This document shows positions 30,451 to 43,380 of a DNA stretch of 64,000 nt, piece after piece. Source of the stretch: Chrysemys picta bellii (taxonomy: Eukaryota; Chordata; Testudines; Emydidae); contig NC_088804.1 in assembly GCF_011386835.1 (NCBI RefSeq), positions 38,055,549-38,119,548 of the forward strand, written 5' to 3'. The translations under genes were made by a program, and so were the position numbers. Numbering within the stretch: the first letter of the stretch is position 1; the number at the start of each line of letters is the position of its first letter. The notes below the pieces were generated by a model, which was not told where the DNA came from, did no database searches, and saw nothing but the letters and a program-made list of their open reading frames with translations.

Positions 30451-31709
30451 CTACCCATAAGCACTCCTATCAATCACTGGCAGAAAATCACTAGCATGCA
30501 AAATGAGAAAAATCAGCATAACATTAAGTCACTCCAGTCTGGCAATTTCCCTGGCCTCATCCCCCTGGTTCTGGTTTTGATGGTTTTACTCTGTGCTAGA
30601 AACACTAACATGAATTTAGCATGCAGCAGACTAGAGAGGATTTCAGAGGACGTGCTTTTTTTAGTAACAAACAGCAATCCTATCTGCTGCAGAAAAGCCT
30701 TTAATTCATTACAGCCTTGTCCTACCACAATTTGCTGACTGCTCAGATGGGTGGATACAATGGCTCCATTGTTGTGTCTGAGGGAGATCCCATAATTGCA
30801 CACTGTTGATTAAACGGTATGTTTTCTATTTTGTTATCTGATTTATTTAAACGATTTTTCTAAGATAGGTTTTAAGGGGGGGGGGAGGGGAGCTTGCCCT
30901 CATTGTGTTGACAAAATGAAGGAAAATGGCTGAATTATTTATTTATTATGGGAACTGTGCAGTTTTTCTCCAGAGCAGGGCTTGAAGAGTAAAATATAGG
31001 AGAAGGTATTCAGAACTCTGTCAATTCAGTTTTTGTGCTCAGTGAAGTTTTAATGTATACTCAAGAAATTAAATCCTGGTTTAAAGGCAAGTCTCAATGC
31101 AACCTCAAATATGGAATCATGCCTCTATAATAACCCAAACTAATCTGGATTTTTCTTTCTCTCTAAACTATGAATTAGCACTCACCTAAACAATGTTCTT
31201 AAAGAGCTTCCCAGATTATGCTGTTAGGCCATAGACCAACTCCAAGATAGATAGCTGTGATAGTGCCACAGAGTAACAGTCTGACCTGCTTGTGTAAATG
31301 GACACATAAGACGACCCCTAGATCCTAGCCCTCATTGAAGTCAGTGGGAGGTATGGAGCTGCATTGTGGCACTCCCTGTTAGTACCCGGCCCGGGGCCAA
31401 GGAAGCTAATGATCCACCAACAGACCAAATTCAGTGGTGAATCCTGGTTACGTGCCACCTGAGGCATGTTGCACATCTTTCTAAGAAGATTGAAGTCAGT
31501 GGGAACTTTACTCTGGATTTCAGTGGGAGCAAGTGCAGGGTCTTCTATGGCGAATCACAAAGGTTAACTGTGGCTCTGTCTTTATGGCAAGTGCGGCTGT
31601 GTTTCTGTAAACATCTGTCTTCATTATGACAAATGTGGTTGAGTTGTGCCTGCTCCACAGCTTTCTTCACAACACAACCATGTATCCACCACATTCATGC
31701 AGCGAATAT

Positions 31710-32095
31710 TGGCCTCTATGACATGGCTAAGTCGAGGTAAGCGGCTTTGCATCGACCTAGTTGTGGAAACGTCATCACTTAAATTTGGCTCCCACCGACA
31801 TAAGTGCCTCTCTCGGCGGAATTAGTAACGTCCCCTCCCTGAGCAGCGTGGAGTCACGGTCAATGTAATGAGGTCACCGCAGGGCCAGTCCAGACGCTGC
31901 GTCGACTGTTACTGACTTTCAGGAGCCATTGCACAATGCCCCCACGCTGACAATCCAATCGATACTAATGCTTCCGGTGAGGACGCGCACCGCCGGCACA
32001 AGGAGCCACCTGCACACACACAAGTGGTTTGATAATGGTGGCTGTATGCCGGCATCAGTTAGGTCGACATAACTTTGTAGTGCAGATGTGGCCAC
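31710..32095. mobile_element. Degenerate MITE-like element
   Basis: GC-richer sequence with 'ggctaagtcgaggtaag', 'tctctcggcggaattag' and 'gttaggtcgacataactttg', ending 'gtagtgcagatgtggcc', resembles the short 'gtcgacataacttagtgtagac' DNA-transposon derivatives of turtles. End repeats are too worn to fix the borders. Confidence 0.45.
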
Positions 32096-33581
32096 ATATC
32101 TACAACATTTCTTAACTTTAGGCCTCTATTATGTTCCAGAGATCTGTACATCAGAGGGGACGTGGCAGCCGGGGAGAGGGCCGGAAAGCCTCCCTGCATG
32201 GATCACCTCTTCCTTCACGCGATCAGACGTGTAAACTGTGGTACCAGGATGTGGCCAGCACAGTAAGTGCACCCTAGGGCTGTCCTTCACAGTATGCCTC
32301 TGTGGGTCATGTGGAAGGACTAGGCTGGGTGAGGAGTGAGCAGGACAGGGTAGTGGGAAGACACATCATCCCCTCACCCAATGGCCCAGCTGAATTCTCT
32401 GTGGAGAGATAGTACAGCCCCCCAGCCATATTACCTTTTCTGCACCACAGGCATCTGGGGTGGGAACACAAGCCATGCTTACTGCAAGCCATGACATTAA
32501 TGGGATACAAAGTTAGAAGTACTGTATCGATGCCTACAGGGGAACCAAATCTCTGTCTTACTTAGCCAAGTAATCCTACTGAGGTCAATGAGACTATTGC
32601 AAAACCAGTAGGATTTGGCCCAAGGTTAACTAAAGTAGAAACAAACTAGCTAGAGCTTTTAAATTCACTGAGTTTGGGTTGGAGACTGCAAGTGATAGTT
32701 TGTGGTCCAGAGCAGAGTGGTGGTTATATATATTTATTTTTTAAAGGGAACCATTGACAGATGGAAAGGTTTTTATTCCACAGAATTTTACTGACTGCTC
32801 TTCCAGGGAACATGCAGAATTTTATGGCCAAATTCTGCACTCGGTTTCCCTGGCGTAAATCCAGGCCTGGGGCTGTATTATCTTATCCGGTGATGCTGTG
32901 AAGGAGAAGATCTGTGTCCCTGTCCTGTTCCCAGCCCACCCACCCCCTTTCGTTGCCCCAGGACTGAACCCTGAACCTGCAGAGAAACCTGCATAAGGCC
33001 TGAGGGTGACGGGGGGAGGTTGGGGGGGGGGGAGCAGAAGTCCCATGGAGACAGCTGTGGCTGCTTCCACACAGGGATTTCAGGGAAGCAATCTGGGTAT
33101 TACAATTGCCAGAGGAGCTCTGTATACTAATAATATTGAAGTCTTTTAATATGGGAGGAAAAATATCTTTCTCGGAAGGAAAGGAAGTTGAGTACAGACT
33201 GGGCATAGGTATAAAGCTGTACAATGCACTCTCTCCGAATGTAAGATCATGGTGTATTTCTTGGTGTCACTTGTCTTACTGAGCTGGCTCGAGTTCTGTT
33301 AGAATGTGGATTGCTGAAAACTATTCCCCAAGCAATGAACAGTTACAGTCCAATGCATGAACCCATACAAACCATTTTCATTATAGCATGGAAACTGGGC
33401 GCACTGAGAGTCAGTCAGAAATAATTTGATGTGAAGTTTCTCTGAGAAATGTTTGTTTTAACTGGCATGGAAGGGCCAAATAACATGCCTTGTTCAAGAA
33501 ATATCGGCATCAGAGATCAATGAACATGTTGCAGTGACAGACCCTGTATCTACACCTACATTACAGCTGTTTGGAAAATGT

Positions 33582-33603
33582 TTTTATTATTATTATTATT
33601 ATT
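33582..33603. repeat. (ATT)n microsatellite
   Basis: Seven ATT units follow a T-rich stretch. Confidence 0.8.
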
Positions 33604-33689
33604 CCACAAGCCTCCGGGGCAGTCTCCCAGCACTTATGTGGCTGATAAATTATGTTCTCATTGACCTCGGCAGCAGCACTGGGCATAGG

Positions 33690-33830
33690 TACTGGAACTA
33701 GGGGTGCTACTGCACCCCCTGGCTTGAAGAGGTTTCCATTATCTGCAGCGTTTCCAGTTTGGTTCAATGGCTCTCAGTCCCCGCCCCCCATTATAAAAGC
33801 TGTTCCAGCACCCCTGGCACTGGGGCAATA
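33690..33830. mobile_element. Short inverted-repeat element
   Basis: It opens 'ggaactaggggtgctact' and closes 'gctgttccagcacccctgg', so the ends are complementary over 'ggggtgct'. The interior 'ggttcaatggctctcag' matches a turtle interspersed repeat known to me; no family name is given. Confidence 0.5.
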
Positions 33831-33999
33831 TTTTCTGGGGCAACAATTAATTGCTCTCGAACAATTTCTTCACTGTATTATGAATATATTCCATATGGTC
33901 AGGCTACAAAGAGTTCCTCACTAGGGACCATTTTTGATTACCCCATGGCACTAATTATCTGCAGTGCATTGTCAATGTGCATTTTACAAGTGTACTTCA

Positions 34000-34215
34000 A
34001 TAGCAAGACTGTAGAACTGGGAGTCAGGCATTCTCATTTCCATTCTTCGGTCTGGCTCTGGGACAAAACACTTCACAGTCCCTGCGAGTCCATGAAATTT
34101 CCTCTTCTGTAAAGTGAAGTATTAATATCTACCTTGCAAGTGTGTTGAAAGGCTTAAGGAATGAATGTTTGAAAAGCATGTTGAAATTTTTGGTACCTCA
34201 CTGTAGAGTATTGAA
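34000..34215 (+). mobile_element. MIR-like SINE (diverged)
   Basis: The order 'gactgtagaactgggagtca', 'ctctgggacaaaacacttca', 'ttcctcttctgtaaagtga' and 'gtgttgaaaggcttaagga' follows the MIR-like SINE consensus in sense, with many substitutions. Confidence 0.6.
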
Positions 34216-34693
34216 AACTGGTTGGAGCAGGGGCTGTCATTTACTAGGTTTTTATGTTCCCTGCACCATTAGGTCTCCAAACCACAGCCACAATATAAAC
34301 AATACGTACTAATAAGGATGATGAGGTCTAAACTTAGGCTCATGTTAAATATACTGATTCAAATCTTAGTTCTTAAGATGTTGTTAAAGTTAGTATAAAA
34401 TTTAAGAAAAAAAGAGCAGAGATGAAGACCTTCTGAAGCACCTTCTATAGGCATCCTGAATTATTATTACTACCTTGATATTTATCAAGTCTTTTTTTCC
34501 CCCACACCTAGTTTTCCTTTATTTTCACAGGGCTTAAAGACCAGATCTTGCACTTGCAAAAGACAATGCAAAACGTCTCTTGTCTTCAGTGAGTGCAGGT
34601 TTAGGTCATATTGTGGATAAGGGGGAATACTGCAAAAAACATTTACAAAATTTTGAATGAAACCCACAAGTTAATTCTAGCGGCCTTTGTGAT

Positions 34694-34910
34694 CGGCAGT
34701 GTTGCCTGCTAGACAGACCACTAGACTGGGACTCAGACTTGAATTCTATTCATGTCTCTGCCACTGGTCTGCTGGATGACCTGGGGCAAGACACTTCACT
34801 GCTCTGTGCCTCAGTTTCCCATCCCTAAAATGGGGATAAATGCTGCAGACTCTCCTTTGAGGTCTATTGAGGGAAAGCACTATATAAAAGCTAGGCATTA
34901 TTATTTATTC
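34694..34910 (+). mobile_element. MIR-like/tRNA-type SINE, near full length
   Basis: The copy shows 'gaccactagactgggactc', 'ctctgccactggtctgctgg', 'gcctcagtttcccatcc', 'taaaatggggataaatgc' and 'aaagcactatataaaagc', the standard order of this reptile SINE, and ends at 'ttattattta'. Confidence 0.8.
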
Positions 34911-35129
34911 ACTTCCCATGAACAATTGTACCAGTGGAATTCTATTTGCAAGAATGCACCTTCCTGCTGAAGATGACGTGTTGCCCTTCTACAGATGTTC
35001 TTCTCCGCTAAATGCATCAAGACCCTGATCGAATGCCCACCTGAAGTCACTAGGAATCTTTCCTTTGATTTCAATGAACATTAGATTAGGCCCTATTGTC
35101 AATTCCCTCCTCCTTACCCACTAGTTTGT

Positions 35130-35530
35130 GAGTTCTAAAATAAGGCACCTACATCCAGATTTAGGCATCTGAACATCAGGCCATCATTTAGAGGTGCTGG
35201 GCACCCACTACGGCTAAAGAAATGAATGGGAGACAATACCTAAATATGGATTTAGGTGTAACATTTTCAAAAGCACTTTAAGTGACTTAGGAACCTGCTC
35301 CATTTTTAGAAGTGAAAGTCAATGGGACTTAGGTTCAAAAGTGCCTATGGGCCAGACTTTTAAGGGCATTCCCATTGCACTTCTGAAAATCCCACCAGTT
35401 GCCTATGTATGTCTTTAGGTGTCTAAATACCTTTAAAATTCTGGCCCTCCGTCACTTTTGAAAATGGGGCAGGCTTCTAAGTCATTTGAAAATGTTACTT
35501 TTGGTGCCTTAAGTTAGGCACCCAAGTTTG
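35130..35530. repeat. Interspersed repeat rich in 'ttaggcacctaa' motifs
   Basis: Repeated direct and inverted forms of 'taggtgcctaaat', 'cttaggttcaaaagtgc', 'tgacttaggaacc' and 'tcacttttgaaaatggg' give an internally palindromic structure typical of a decayed foldback-type MITE. The borders are approximate. Confidence 0.5.
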
Positions 35531-37194
35531 AAAACTTTAGCTTAAGACAATTTCTTGCCTTACATAGCTCAAGAAATATTCAGCGCGCTAATATCGGTTG
35601 CATGGAGCCATGCTTATGTCATTACTTTAAGTTCATTTAGCTATGGTTCTTGTTAGCTACTTGATTATTGCATGAGGTAATATAGTTACACAGGGTTTGC
35701 CGTGATTTAGTTATTCATTTCAGTGATGCATAATATAAAAAAAGGATAAAACAAATTGTCTCCATAAAAACAGAAAGCCAGCAATGGTTTCATGTCACAT
35801 TTTAGCAAAAACATCTGTAATTGTCCCCACTCACTGAATGTGAAGCATTAATGGTCATCCTCCACTAAACTCAGTTTCAGCTCTGCTGTGCATTAGGGAA
35901 GGAAAAGTTAACACAATCCCAGACAGAAAGACATTGAAACAAGCTGCCCTTTTCTCTTCTTGTACTTTTGTAATTCTGCCACAAACAGGTTTTTCCCCCC
36001 CTCTTCTTTACAGGTTTTTGGCCAGCCATCTTGACCTACTCTGAGGAATTTTCGTGCATGGGGCTTTGAATTTGCAAGCGTGCTGTGTATATAATCTTTC
36101 TCTGAAGATCTTCTACAGTATAGTAATAGAGAAAGAATGATCGTATGATACGCTGCCCAAAGAATATTCAAAATGCACAACTTTTAGCTTCAGCCAATGG
36201 TGGTTATCAAACGGTAGTTGAACTCCATATATAGGTTTCCCTATTTTCTCTGTGTAACTGTGGGGCACAAGTGTCAGTTTTATTTACCATTGCATGACTC
36301 CAGTTTTACCTCAGTGTGGGTCTCCTGGTTTCAGTAGTTCATACTGGGCTTGAGCTACTGCTGGGATAGCAATCTCATCACCTCAGTGGTGCACATTTAG
36401 GGTGGACCTGTGGGGATTCTGGAGTACTAACTTGGCCTCCTTTGATTGCTGGGCAGACCAACCCAGCCTTTTTAATGCATTCTCATCAACTAGGACAGAT
36501 CACAAATAATGGGTCATCCCCTCACTAGTGGGAGTGGGATGGTTGCCCCTTAATCCACTACACTTCTGTTGGAATATCGGTATAACAAAATGTTGTATGT
36601 TTCTCTTCCTAACTCCTAGTGTATATTGATTGTATCAGGCTGATAATGAGATGAGCCTCACTAATTGTAATGCTAAGTTGCAACCATTTTTCTTCTCAGA
36701 GATCTGTGAGTATGGAGGGCCTGGGGTCACATATATGCACTGACATCCTCCCTGTTCTCAGTTGTCTGGAGAAACTGCTAGATTGAGTTTTTGCAAAACA
36801 ATATGCAGGAGTGATAAAGAAACAATTCCATATTTATTTCTGCTAGGCTCCTAATAGACCTCTTGTATGTACTCTGGCATTTGCTCTCTATTACACTTTC
36901 TTTGTTAGTTTAATCTTGTTGTACTGAATGCTTAACTACTTTTTCCTTTCAGTGCCTGTGGAAATAAACTCCATGATTTAATCAAATTCCATGTCTCCGA
37001 GATTTTTTCAAATTTGTTGCCATGACCATTAACGGGTTAGGTGAGAATGAGCATAATCAGTTTATAAATGAGAAAACTGAGGTGCAGACATTAAAGGCCA
37101 CATTTAAAACAAAAAATGGCCTCGAGTTATATACCTGAAATGTTGTACTCATGGTGAATGGGGAGAAAGGGACTGAGAGATGGTCTCATGCATG

Positions 37195-37395
37195 TATATA
37201 ATTATGCTTTACATTTACATAGTTTTTTTTTCATTCACGCATCTCAAGGCCTTTTATGAACATCAATTACAGGTATGTAAATGTCATTAGCTCTTTATAT
37301 AGATGGATAAACTAAGGGGCAGATGTATTAAATAACTTTCCCATGGCCAAAAAAAAAGTCAGTGGCAGAGTTAGGCGTAGAACCAAGGAATAAGA
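37195..37395 (-). mobile_element. MIR-like SINE (antisense, diverged)
   Basis: The plus strand reads 'cacgcatctcaaggccttt', 'atagatggataaactaagg' and 'gtcagtggcagagttagg', the reverse order of a MIR-like element. A smaller fragment lies at 37060-37085 ('tttataaatgagaaaactga'). Confidence 0.6.
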
Positions 37396-38423
37396 CTGGG
37401 GTTCTAATTTGAAGATCATCACCTTTGAAGATATACACCTTGGGTATATCTTCCATGTCAAGGCTGAAAAGTAGTGCCACATATTAGAGATCTGGAAGAT
37501 GGATGATGACTTTTGGAAGATTTTTGGCCCTAGGTGCACTGATATTCTGCAGGTCTTTAGGACTTTTACTCAGCAGAGGTTGATCTGACTTCAGTTTGGT
37601 TTAAGTTACCAAAGTTACCCACCCGATTAAAGTACAGTTCATAATATGGTCTATGGCTAGCTCTTTCTTTGATAATTCCTTTTTTCCCATTTGTTTATCT
37701 CAAGGAACTGTGCTTTGTTTCAGGCCCAAACCAAAAAGTCTTTCTACTCTGTTCTCTCCTTGACTTGTTGCAGATGTATTGAAATAAATCTTTAGAAAGA
37801 ACAAACCTTCGTTTCCTCTCTCCACCTGATGCAGTCACAAATTCCAGGAAAGAAAAATAAATCACAATCTTAGCTCACGAAGTCTTGGATGATACCATGT
37901 CTACTTCTGCAGTCCACCATTCAAATGAAAATGTGCCCATCACCTCACAAACTAGAGCATCAGCCTAAAATATCAAATTCTAGCACACAAACACACCAAG
38001 CCAAAATAAAGCAAAAAAACATTCCCTTGAGCCAGAAGGGATTTCTAGAAGGCCAGCTAGTCAATTCTTTTGGATCTTTCCCAATAAAAAATGGGGGCCC
38101 TATGTGGTCTGATAGTGGGACACAGACCTTATAAGCACTAGCTCCCTGTTCTGACTGGCCCAAGTCAGCAGTGACCAAAAGTCACTGAATATATGAATAT
38201 TGTTGGTGGCCTGTGTGAAATGAGTTGAATGGGTGTGTCTCATTCCAGTTCCCAGTGGAAAGAAATCGACACCACAAGAATGACTATGGCAATTGTCAGC
38301 CTAGTTGTAAGTCCCAATAGAGAGACCAATGACTGAAGGGGTATGAAGCTGGAGTTATCCTGGCATTCCTATGGGCTCTTCTAGCATAGAGTGGTGGACA
38401 CACAGGCAAGGAAGTTTGCATAG

Positions 38424-38905
38424 AATTATAGAAGTGTAGGGCTGGAAGGGACCTGGAGCAGTTATCAAGTCCAGCCCCCCATCCTGAGGCAAGACCAAGG
38501 TGACCTAGACCATCCCAACAGGTGTTTGTCCAGCCTGTTCTAAAATACCTCCAATAATGGGGATTCCACAACCTCTCTTGGAAGCCTATTCCAGAGCTTA
38601 ACTACCATTATAATTAGGACATTTCCCCTAATATCTAACCTAAATCTTCCTTGCTGTAGATTAAGCCCATAACTTCTTGTTCTACCTTCAGTGGACATGG
38701 AGAAAAATTGATCACAGTCCTCTTTATAACATATTTAGTCCTTAACATATTTGAAGACTTATCAGGTCCCTCCCCAGACTCTCTCAAGACTAAAACATGC
38801 CCAGATTTTTCCATCTTTCCTCATAGGTCAGGATTTCTAAATCTTTTTTTCATGTTTGTTGCTTTCCGCGGGACTGTCTTCAATTTGTCCATATTTTTCC
38901 CTGGA
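38424..38905 (-). mobile_element. CR1 LINE 3' end fragment
   Basis: The plus strand begins 'atagaattatagaagtgtag', 'ctggaagggacctggag', then 'gtgtttgtccagcctgttc', 'ccacaacctctcttggaag' and 'cctaaatcttccttgctg', which is the CR1 3' region in antisense. It extends through UTR-proximal sequence to near 38905; beyond that similarity fades. Confidence 0.88.
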
Positions 38906-39261
38906 GCATTGCCACTAGTAGCTCTACCAATTACTCCAGGCCTTCAGTCTTCCCACCTGACACTCTTCACCAACAGTAAAAGTCCCTTAAAAATTAAATC
39001 TACTTTAAAAAAAATCAACGGCATAGTGTGTTATTTTAATAAAAATGCTTGGAGGAAATACGTAGAAATATTCTTCCAATAGGATGCATTCTATTTGACA
39101 AAAGGCATATCTGTATGAAATAGTTGCAGTGGTATAATTTACAGTGCAAATGTAATATGGTGAAACCCTCATATGGCCACTCTTATGCTGGTAGAAGAGT
39201 GCCATTTTTTGGTTTAGTTTAAGTTGACTAGGAACAGGTTTAAGTTAAATCAAACTAACAC

Positions 39262-39439
39262 CTAACTCTGACATAGCACTTTTCATCTGTAGCTCTCAAA
39301 GTGCTTTACAGAGGAGATCAGTATCATCACCCCCATTTTACAGATGGGAAAACTGAGGGAGAGAACAGCAAAGTGACTTGCCCAAGGTCACCCAGCAAGC
39401 CAGTGGCAGAGCCAGAAATAGTACCCAGGTCTCCTAAGT
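39262..39439 (-). mobile_element. MIR-like SINE, target of a hAT insertion
   Basis: 'gctctcaaagtgctttacag', 'ccccattttacagatggg', 'gtgacttgcccaaggtcacc' and 'agtggcagagccagaaatag' are the classic MIR-type core, in antisense. The element is cut at 'ctcctaagt' by the hAT element starting at 39440. Confidence 0.8.
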
Positions 39440-39768
39440 CAGTGGTTCTCAAAGCCGGTCCACCGCTTGTTCAGGGAAAGCCCTTGGCAGGCCGGGCCAG
39501 TTTGTTTACCTGCCGCGTCCGCAGGTTTGGCCGATCGTGGCTCTCACTGGCCGCGGTTCACCGCTCCAGGCCAATGGGGGGCTGCAGGAAGCGGCGCAGG
39601 CCAAGGGATGTGCTGGCCGCCACTTCCCGCAGCCCCCATTGGCCTGGTGCGGTGAACTGCAGCCGATCGGAGCCGCGATCAGCCGAACCTGCAGACGCAG
39701 CAGGTAAACAAATCGGCCCAGCCCGCCAGGGGCTTTCCCTGAACAAGTGGAAGACCGGCAGACCACTG
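39440..39768. mobile_element. Non-autonomous hAT element, palindromic, 329 bp
   Basis: The 8-bp target duplication TCCTAAGT is perfect on both sides (39432-39439 and 39769-39776). The ends are 'cagtggttctcaaagccgg' and the complement of 'cagtggtctgccggtc', and the inner parts mirror each other through 'ggccgggc', 'acctgc', 'ggccgatcg' and 'ccaatgggg'. An 8-bp duplication and a CAG-type terminus are hAT hallmarks. There is no transposase frame. The GC-rich body makes spurious open frames on both strands. Confidence 0.88.
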
Positions 39769-42084
39769 TCCTAAGTGCTCCTAAACTGAAATAAGAGTGT
39801 CCACACAGGAGTTTGCACCGTTTTCATTATATTGACAAGGCTCCAAGGCTCTCATGTTGACCAGCCCTTAGAATGTGTAGCCAGCTCTTCAGCTGATGTG
39901 AACTGGGGCAGCTTAAATGGGGGTATGCAGCTTCACATCACCAGCCCTTTGTTATCCCTTGGGAACTACCCAAAGAGAAATACAGACTTGTAAACTGCAT
40001 TTATTTCAAAGACGTGTTGGGTGCAGCCTCTTGTGCCAGATCTTCACTCTTGAGGGATGAGCTGAATGTTTTGTTACAAGTGACATTGACACATGCTAAG
40101 CAATTATGACAGTTACGATTGAGGAAAGTGTAACTAGAAGCTCTGAAAACGGGAAGAAATTAACTCCAACCGCAGACCATCAGTCAGACTATTATTTAAT
40201 AATACTTCCCAAATGTGCAAAGTACTTAGTTTTAGAATAACAGGAAAGAAGAATAACTTTACACTGAGTGTTACGATATTGCTCGTGAAGCACGCATGAG
40301 AAACATGAATGACTGGGGTCATGCTAATGGTGGTACTAAGTAATCACCCCCTCTTCTCTCAGTTTGCTGCCTTGGAAGGTTTTGGAAGGGGAGGGCAAGT
40401 GTACTCTCCCCTAATTATGTGTATAATAATAATTGGTATTAACTGTGCTCACATAGATGGGTCCTAGCTCTTTGCTATGAAATGCTATTATTCATGAACT
40501 TTAACTCCAGTATTGGATGGAAGGCGGCTAATGGTAAGAAGCAGGCCAGAGGTCCAACAGGAGAATAACAGGAGAGTTGCTGCAATTTCCAACATGCCAA
40601 GGAAACCACTAAGAAATTGCTGTTTTCCTTCTCCTACAGGAGCAGGCAGGCTTGTTGACTCACTAGTAGCTACAGAAGGCCTGGCTAGAAAGAGATCATT
40701 GTGATCCCTGTCTGTTTCTTTCTCTGCTACAAAAGGGTCCATTCATATGGGCTAATTTTGAAGGGAGGGCAAGGGATATCACTAGCATGAACTGGATCTG
40801 AGCACTTCAACCACAATTTGGAAGACTGGGCTTCAAGGCCTGTTCAACCTGTGGAAATATTTTTCTTTTGAGTGGAATCGTTCATTTGATGCTGAGCAGG
40901 GGTATCTTTTCCGACAGTTGCCTGTTCAAAAATAGTCAAAGAGGCAGAAGAGTGTCCTTGCAGGAAAAGCAATGGATTAATTAATAGGAATGAAACCAAT
41001 ATTATCCTCCGGGCACATGGGCATTTTTATTGTGCTAGTCCAAAAAATTAAATAAATCCCACAACCCCCCTTCTGTCCAAAAATGCTGAAACTTTATTTC
41101 AAAGCCGGAATGAAAACGGATTTTTGAAACGCAGACGTGATTCCTGATACACTTAACCACTAGTCTTCATAGAGCACAACTGGGGCTGTCTGTGTGTGGG
41201 AAGATCTACAATGTAATTGCTTTCGGCAGAATATCACCGCACTGTGCAATTAAAATATAAGAGGCTGCCAGTTTCAAATTTTTTAATTGATTTCATCTGC
41301 ATCTAGGGGATTAAGTCCCTTTGAGCTGCTTACTGATACTTCTATTTTTGGTGCACAAAATGGTTCCCAATTCCAGGCAAGAGGGAGAAGAAAAAAAGAT
41401 CTGAGTTTTGCAACTGCCTATACTTCTAACAGCATCCAAGAATGCATCTGGAGGTTAGCGCAAAGGCTTTGGGCAAACCGAATGTGCGTGTTGCTTAGCT
41501 GGTGAAATCCTTTGTGAAAGCAGCTCACAACTGAGAGGGCTGAGGGCTGAAAGAAAGGAAGGAAAAATGAAAAAAAAAAAAAAGTGGGGAGAGGGAAAGA
41601 CCTGCAGAAAAATTTGACACCTCCTAAATCAGAGTGACAATTTCAGCACAGTGTTTACACACGGTGGTAAAACTAAATTGTCTGAGACTGATTGTGCCCA
41701 CATGTCACTTGTTATCCAGCCTGGATTTCCTTGAATATCAGAAACTTAATACAAGGAAACACATGACAATTAAAATCAATATAATCATCAAAAGGACAGA
41801 ATCAGCAACAAGACTTTTTAAAAAAAAAGTTTTAATAAGTGAAAACAGTGGTAGAGAAGGGAAGTGTCGGTTGGTTGGTTGGTAGACATTCCTCCACCCC
41901 ACCCACACAAAGAAGTCAGAAAGAGAGTAAGTTTCAAGGCAGGAGTTGAATAGGAATCACAATGGGGAATCTGAATAAGGACAAGTACAAAATCGCTTAG
42001 TATATCCTCAATCGTTTACAAAAGACTATGAAGACTTTATACTTGTATAACACCCTCCATCCAGTTCGCATTGATTTGTAGTAG

Positions 42085-42260
42085 GGAGAGAATCTGGACT
42101 GGGACTTAGGAGATCTGCCTCTAGTCCCTGTCGGTGACCTTAGGGAGGTCACTTCTCATCGCTCTCTTGTCTAGTTTATAAGCTTTTGAGGGAAGGGACT
42201 ATTTTTCACTATGTGTTTGTACAATGCTTAACTCAATAGTACCGTGTTCTCAGCTGGGAC
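42085..42260 (+). mobile_element. MIR-like SINE (diverged)
   Basis: 'aatctggactgggacttagg', 'gaccttagggaggtcacttc' and 'tgtacaatgcttaac' follow the SINE order in sense. An antisense fragment with 'ccctattttacagagagag' and 'gctgaggcacatagag' follows at 42295-42345. Confidence 0.6.
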
Positions 42261-42538
42261 CTGTAGGTGAATACAACAATTGTATTTGTATGTAAATATC
42301 ATCCCTATTTTACAGAGAGAGAAGCTGAGGCACATAGAGAAGTGTTACAGCTGAGACTAAAAACAAGATCTTCTGCTCCTCAGGCCCCTGGGGATGTAAT
42401 CACAGAACTGTCCTTCCTTCCCATTCTTTCAGAAAGGGCTGGATGGTTCTTAAAACGTATGAAAAGTTTAAAGAACTTGTAAAGACACTAATGTGTTGAG
42501 TCAATCACATAGACCAGCACAGAGCCTGTGATAAAGTC

Positions 42539-42628
42539 TGGCCCAGATCCTCAAAGGTATGTCGGTGCCTAATTTTCATTGATGTCAATGGGAATTAGGT
42601 GCTTAAATACCTCTGAGATCTGAGCCTC
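42539..42628. mobile_element. Short palindromic MITE-like repeat
   Basis: 'ggcccagatcctcaaaggta' at one end and 'tacctctgagatctgagcc' at the other flank 'tcattgatgtcaatggga'; the two halves are near-perfect complements. Sister of 30077-30169. Confidence 0.65.
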
Positions 42629-43204
42629 TGTTCCTGATCCTAAGAGGCAGTGGCAATCTGCAACTCCATCTGATTTCAATGACTGCTGGAGAGATTCAGC
42701 ACCGCTCAGGATCAAGCCTTCTGTGAAGAACAAATGACACTTATCTGAAATGAAGGGTTGGTCTCATTCCTTTGGGACTAGGTCTCCACCACAGCTGTGT
42801 GGGATGGATTGCTCCCTGCAGTGGCACCAAACCAAATCTCTAAACCGACAATTTTCAATGGAATTCATCTGTCCAAAAAAGCTTTTTAATGCTTAGGTCA
42901 TCCTTTGCCCAGGGCTATTGTGGCATTATTTATTACTAGTTACTTTATGTCCTGCTGCAGAGAGATTCCCGTTCCTTTTTTAAAGAGCCTGAGCATGATG
43001 ACATAATGGAACGTTGTGGAAGAACACAAATCTGGAATAGTTAGGCATGGTAATGCACGCAACCAGGGTATAATGATCATTTCATCCAATTGCTCTACCT
43101 GAAACTACAGTTTGGGCTGGATTTGCAGAAATCCTGACCACTTGAAGCTGCAGTTAAAGTCAGCACCTCTGAAGAATATCAGGGCTTATAAATAAATTAA
43201 TGGA

Positions 43205-43380
43205 GATATCCCATCTCCTAGAACTGGATGGGACCTTGAAAGGTCATTGAGTCCAGCCCCCTGCCTTCACTAGCAGGACCAAGTACTGATTTGACCCCAC
43301 ATCCCTAAGCAGCCCCCTCAAGGATTGAACTCACAACCCTGGGTTTAGCAGGCCAATGCTCAAACCACTGAGCTATCCTC
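43205..43380 (-). mobile_element. tRNA-derived SINE with CR1-like tail
   Basis: On the minus strand it starts 'gaggatagctcagtggtt' (A box), continues to 'ggttgtgagttcaatcc' (B box, 43338-43322), and ends in 'ggaccttgaaaggtc'-containing sequence like the CR1 3' end ('gtccagccccctgc' on the plus strand). The tRNA-like part cannot form an intact tRNA and is followed directly by SINE body, so it is a retroposon, not a tRNA gene. A poly-C run (43381-43393) borders it. Confidence 0.82.

Noticed and set aside
43320..43380. tRNA gene on the minus strand
   Set aside because: A and B boxes are present, but no acceptor stem closes and the sequence runs straight into a CR1-tailed SINE body.
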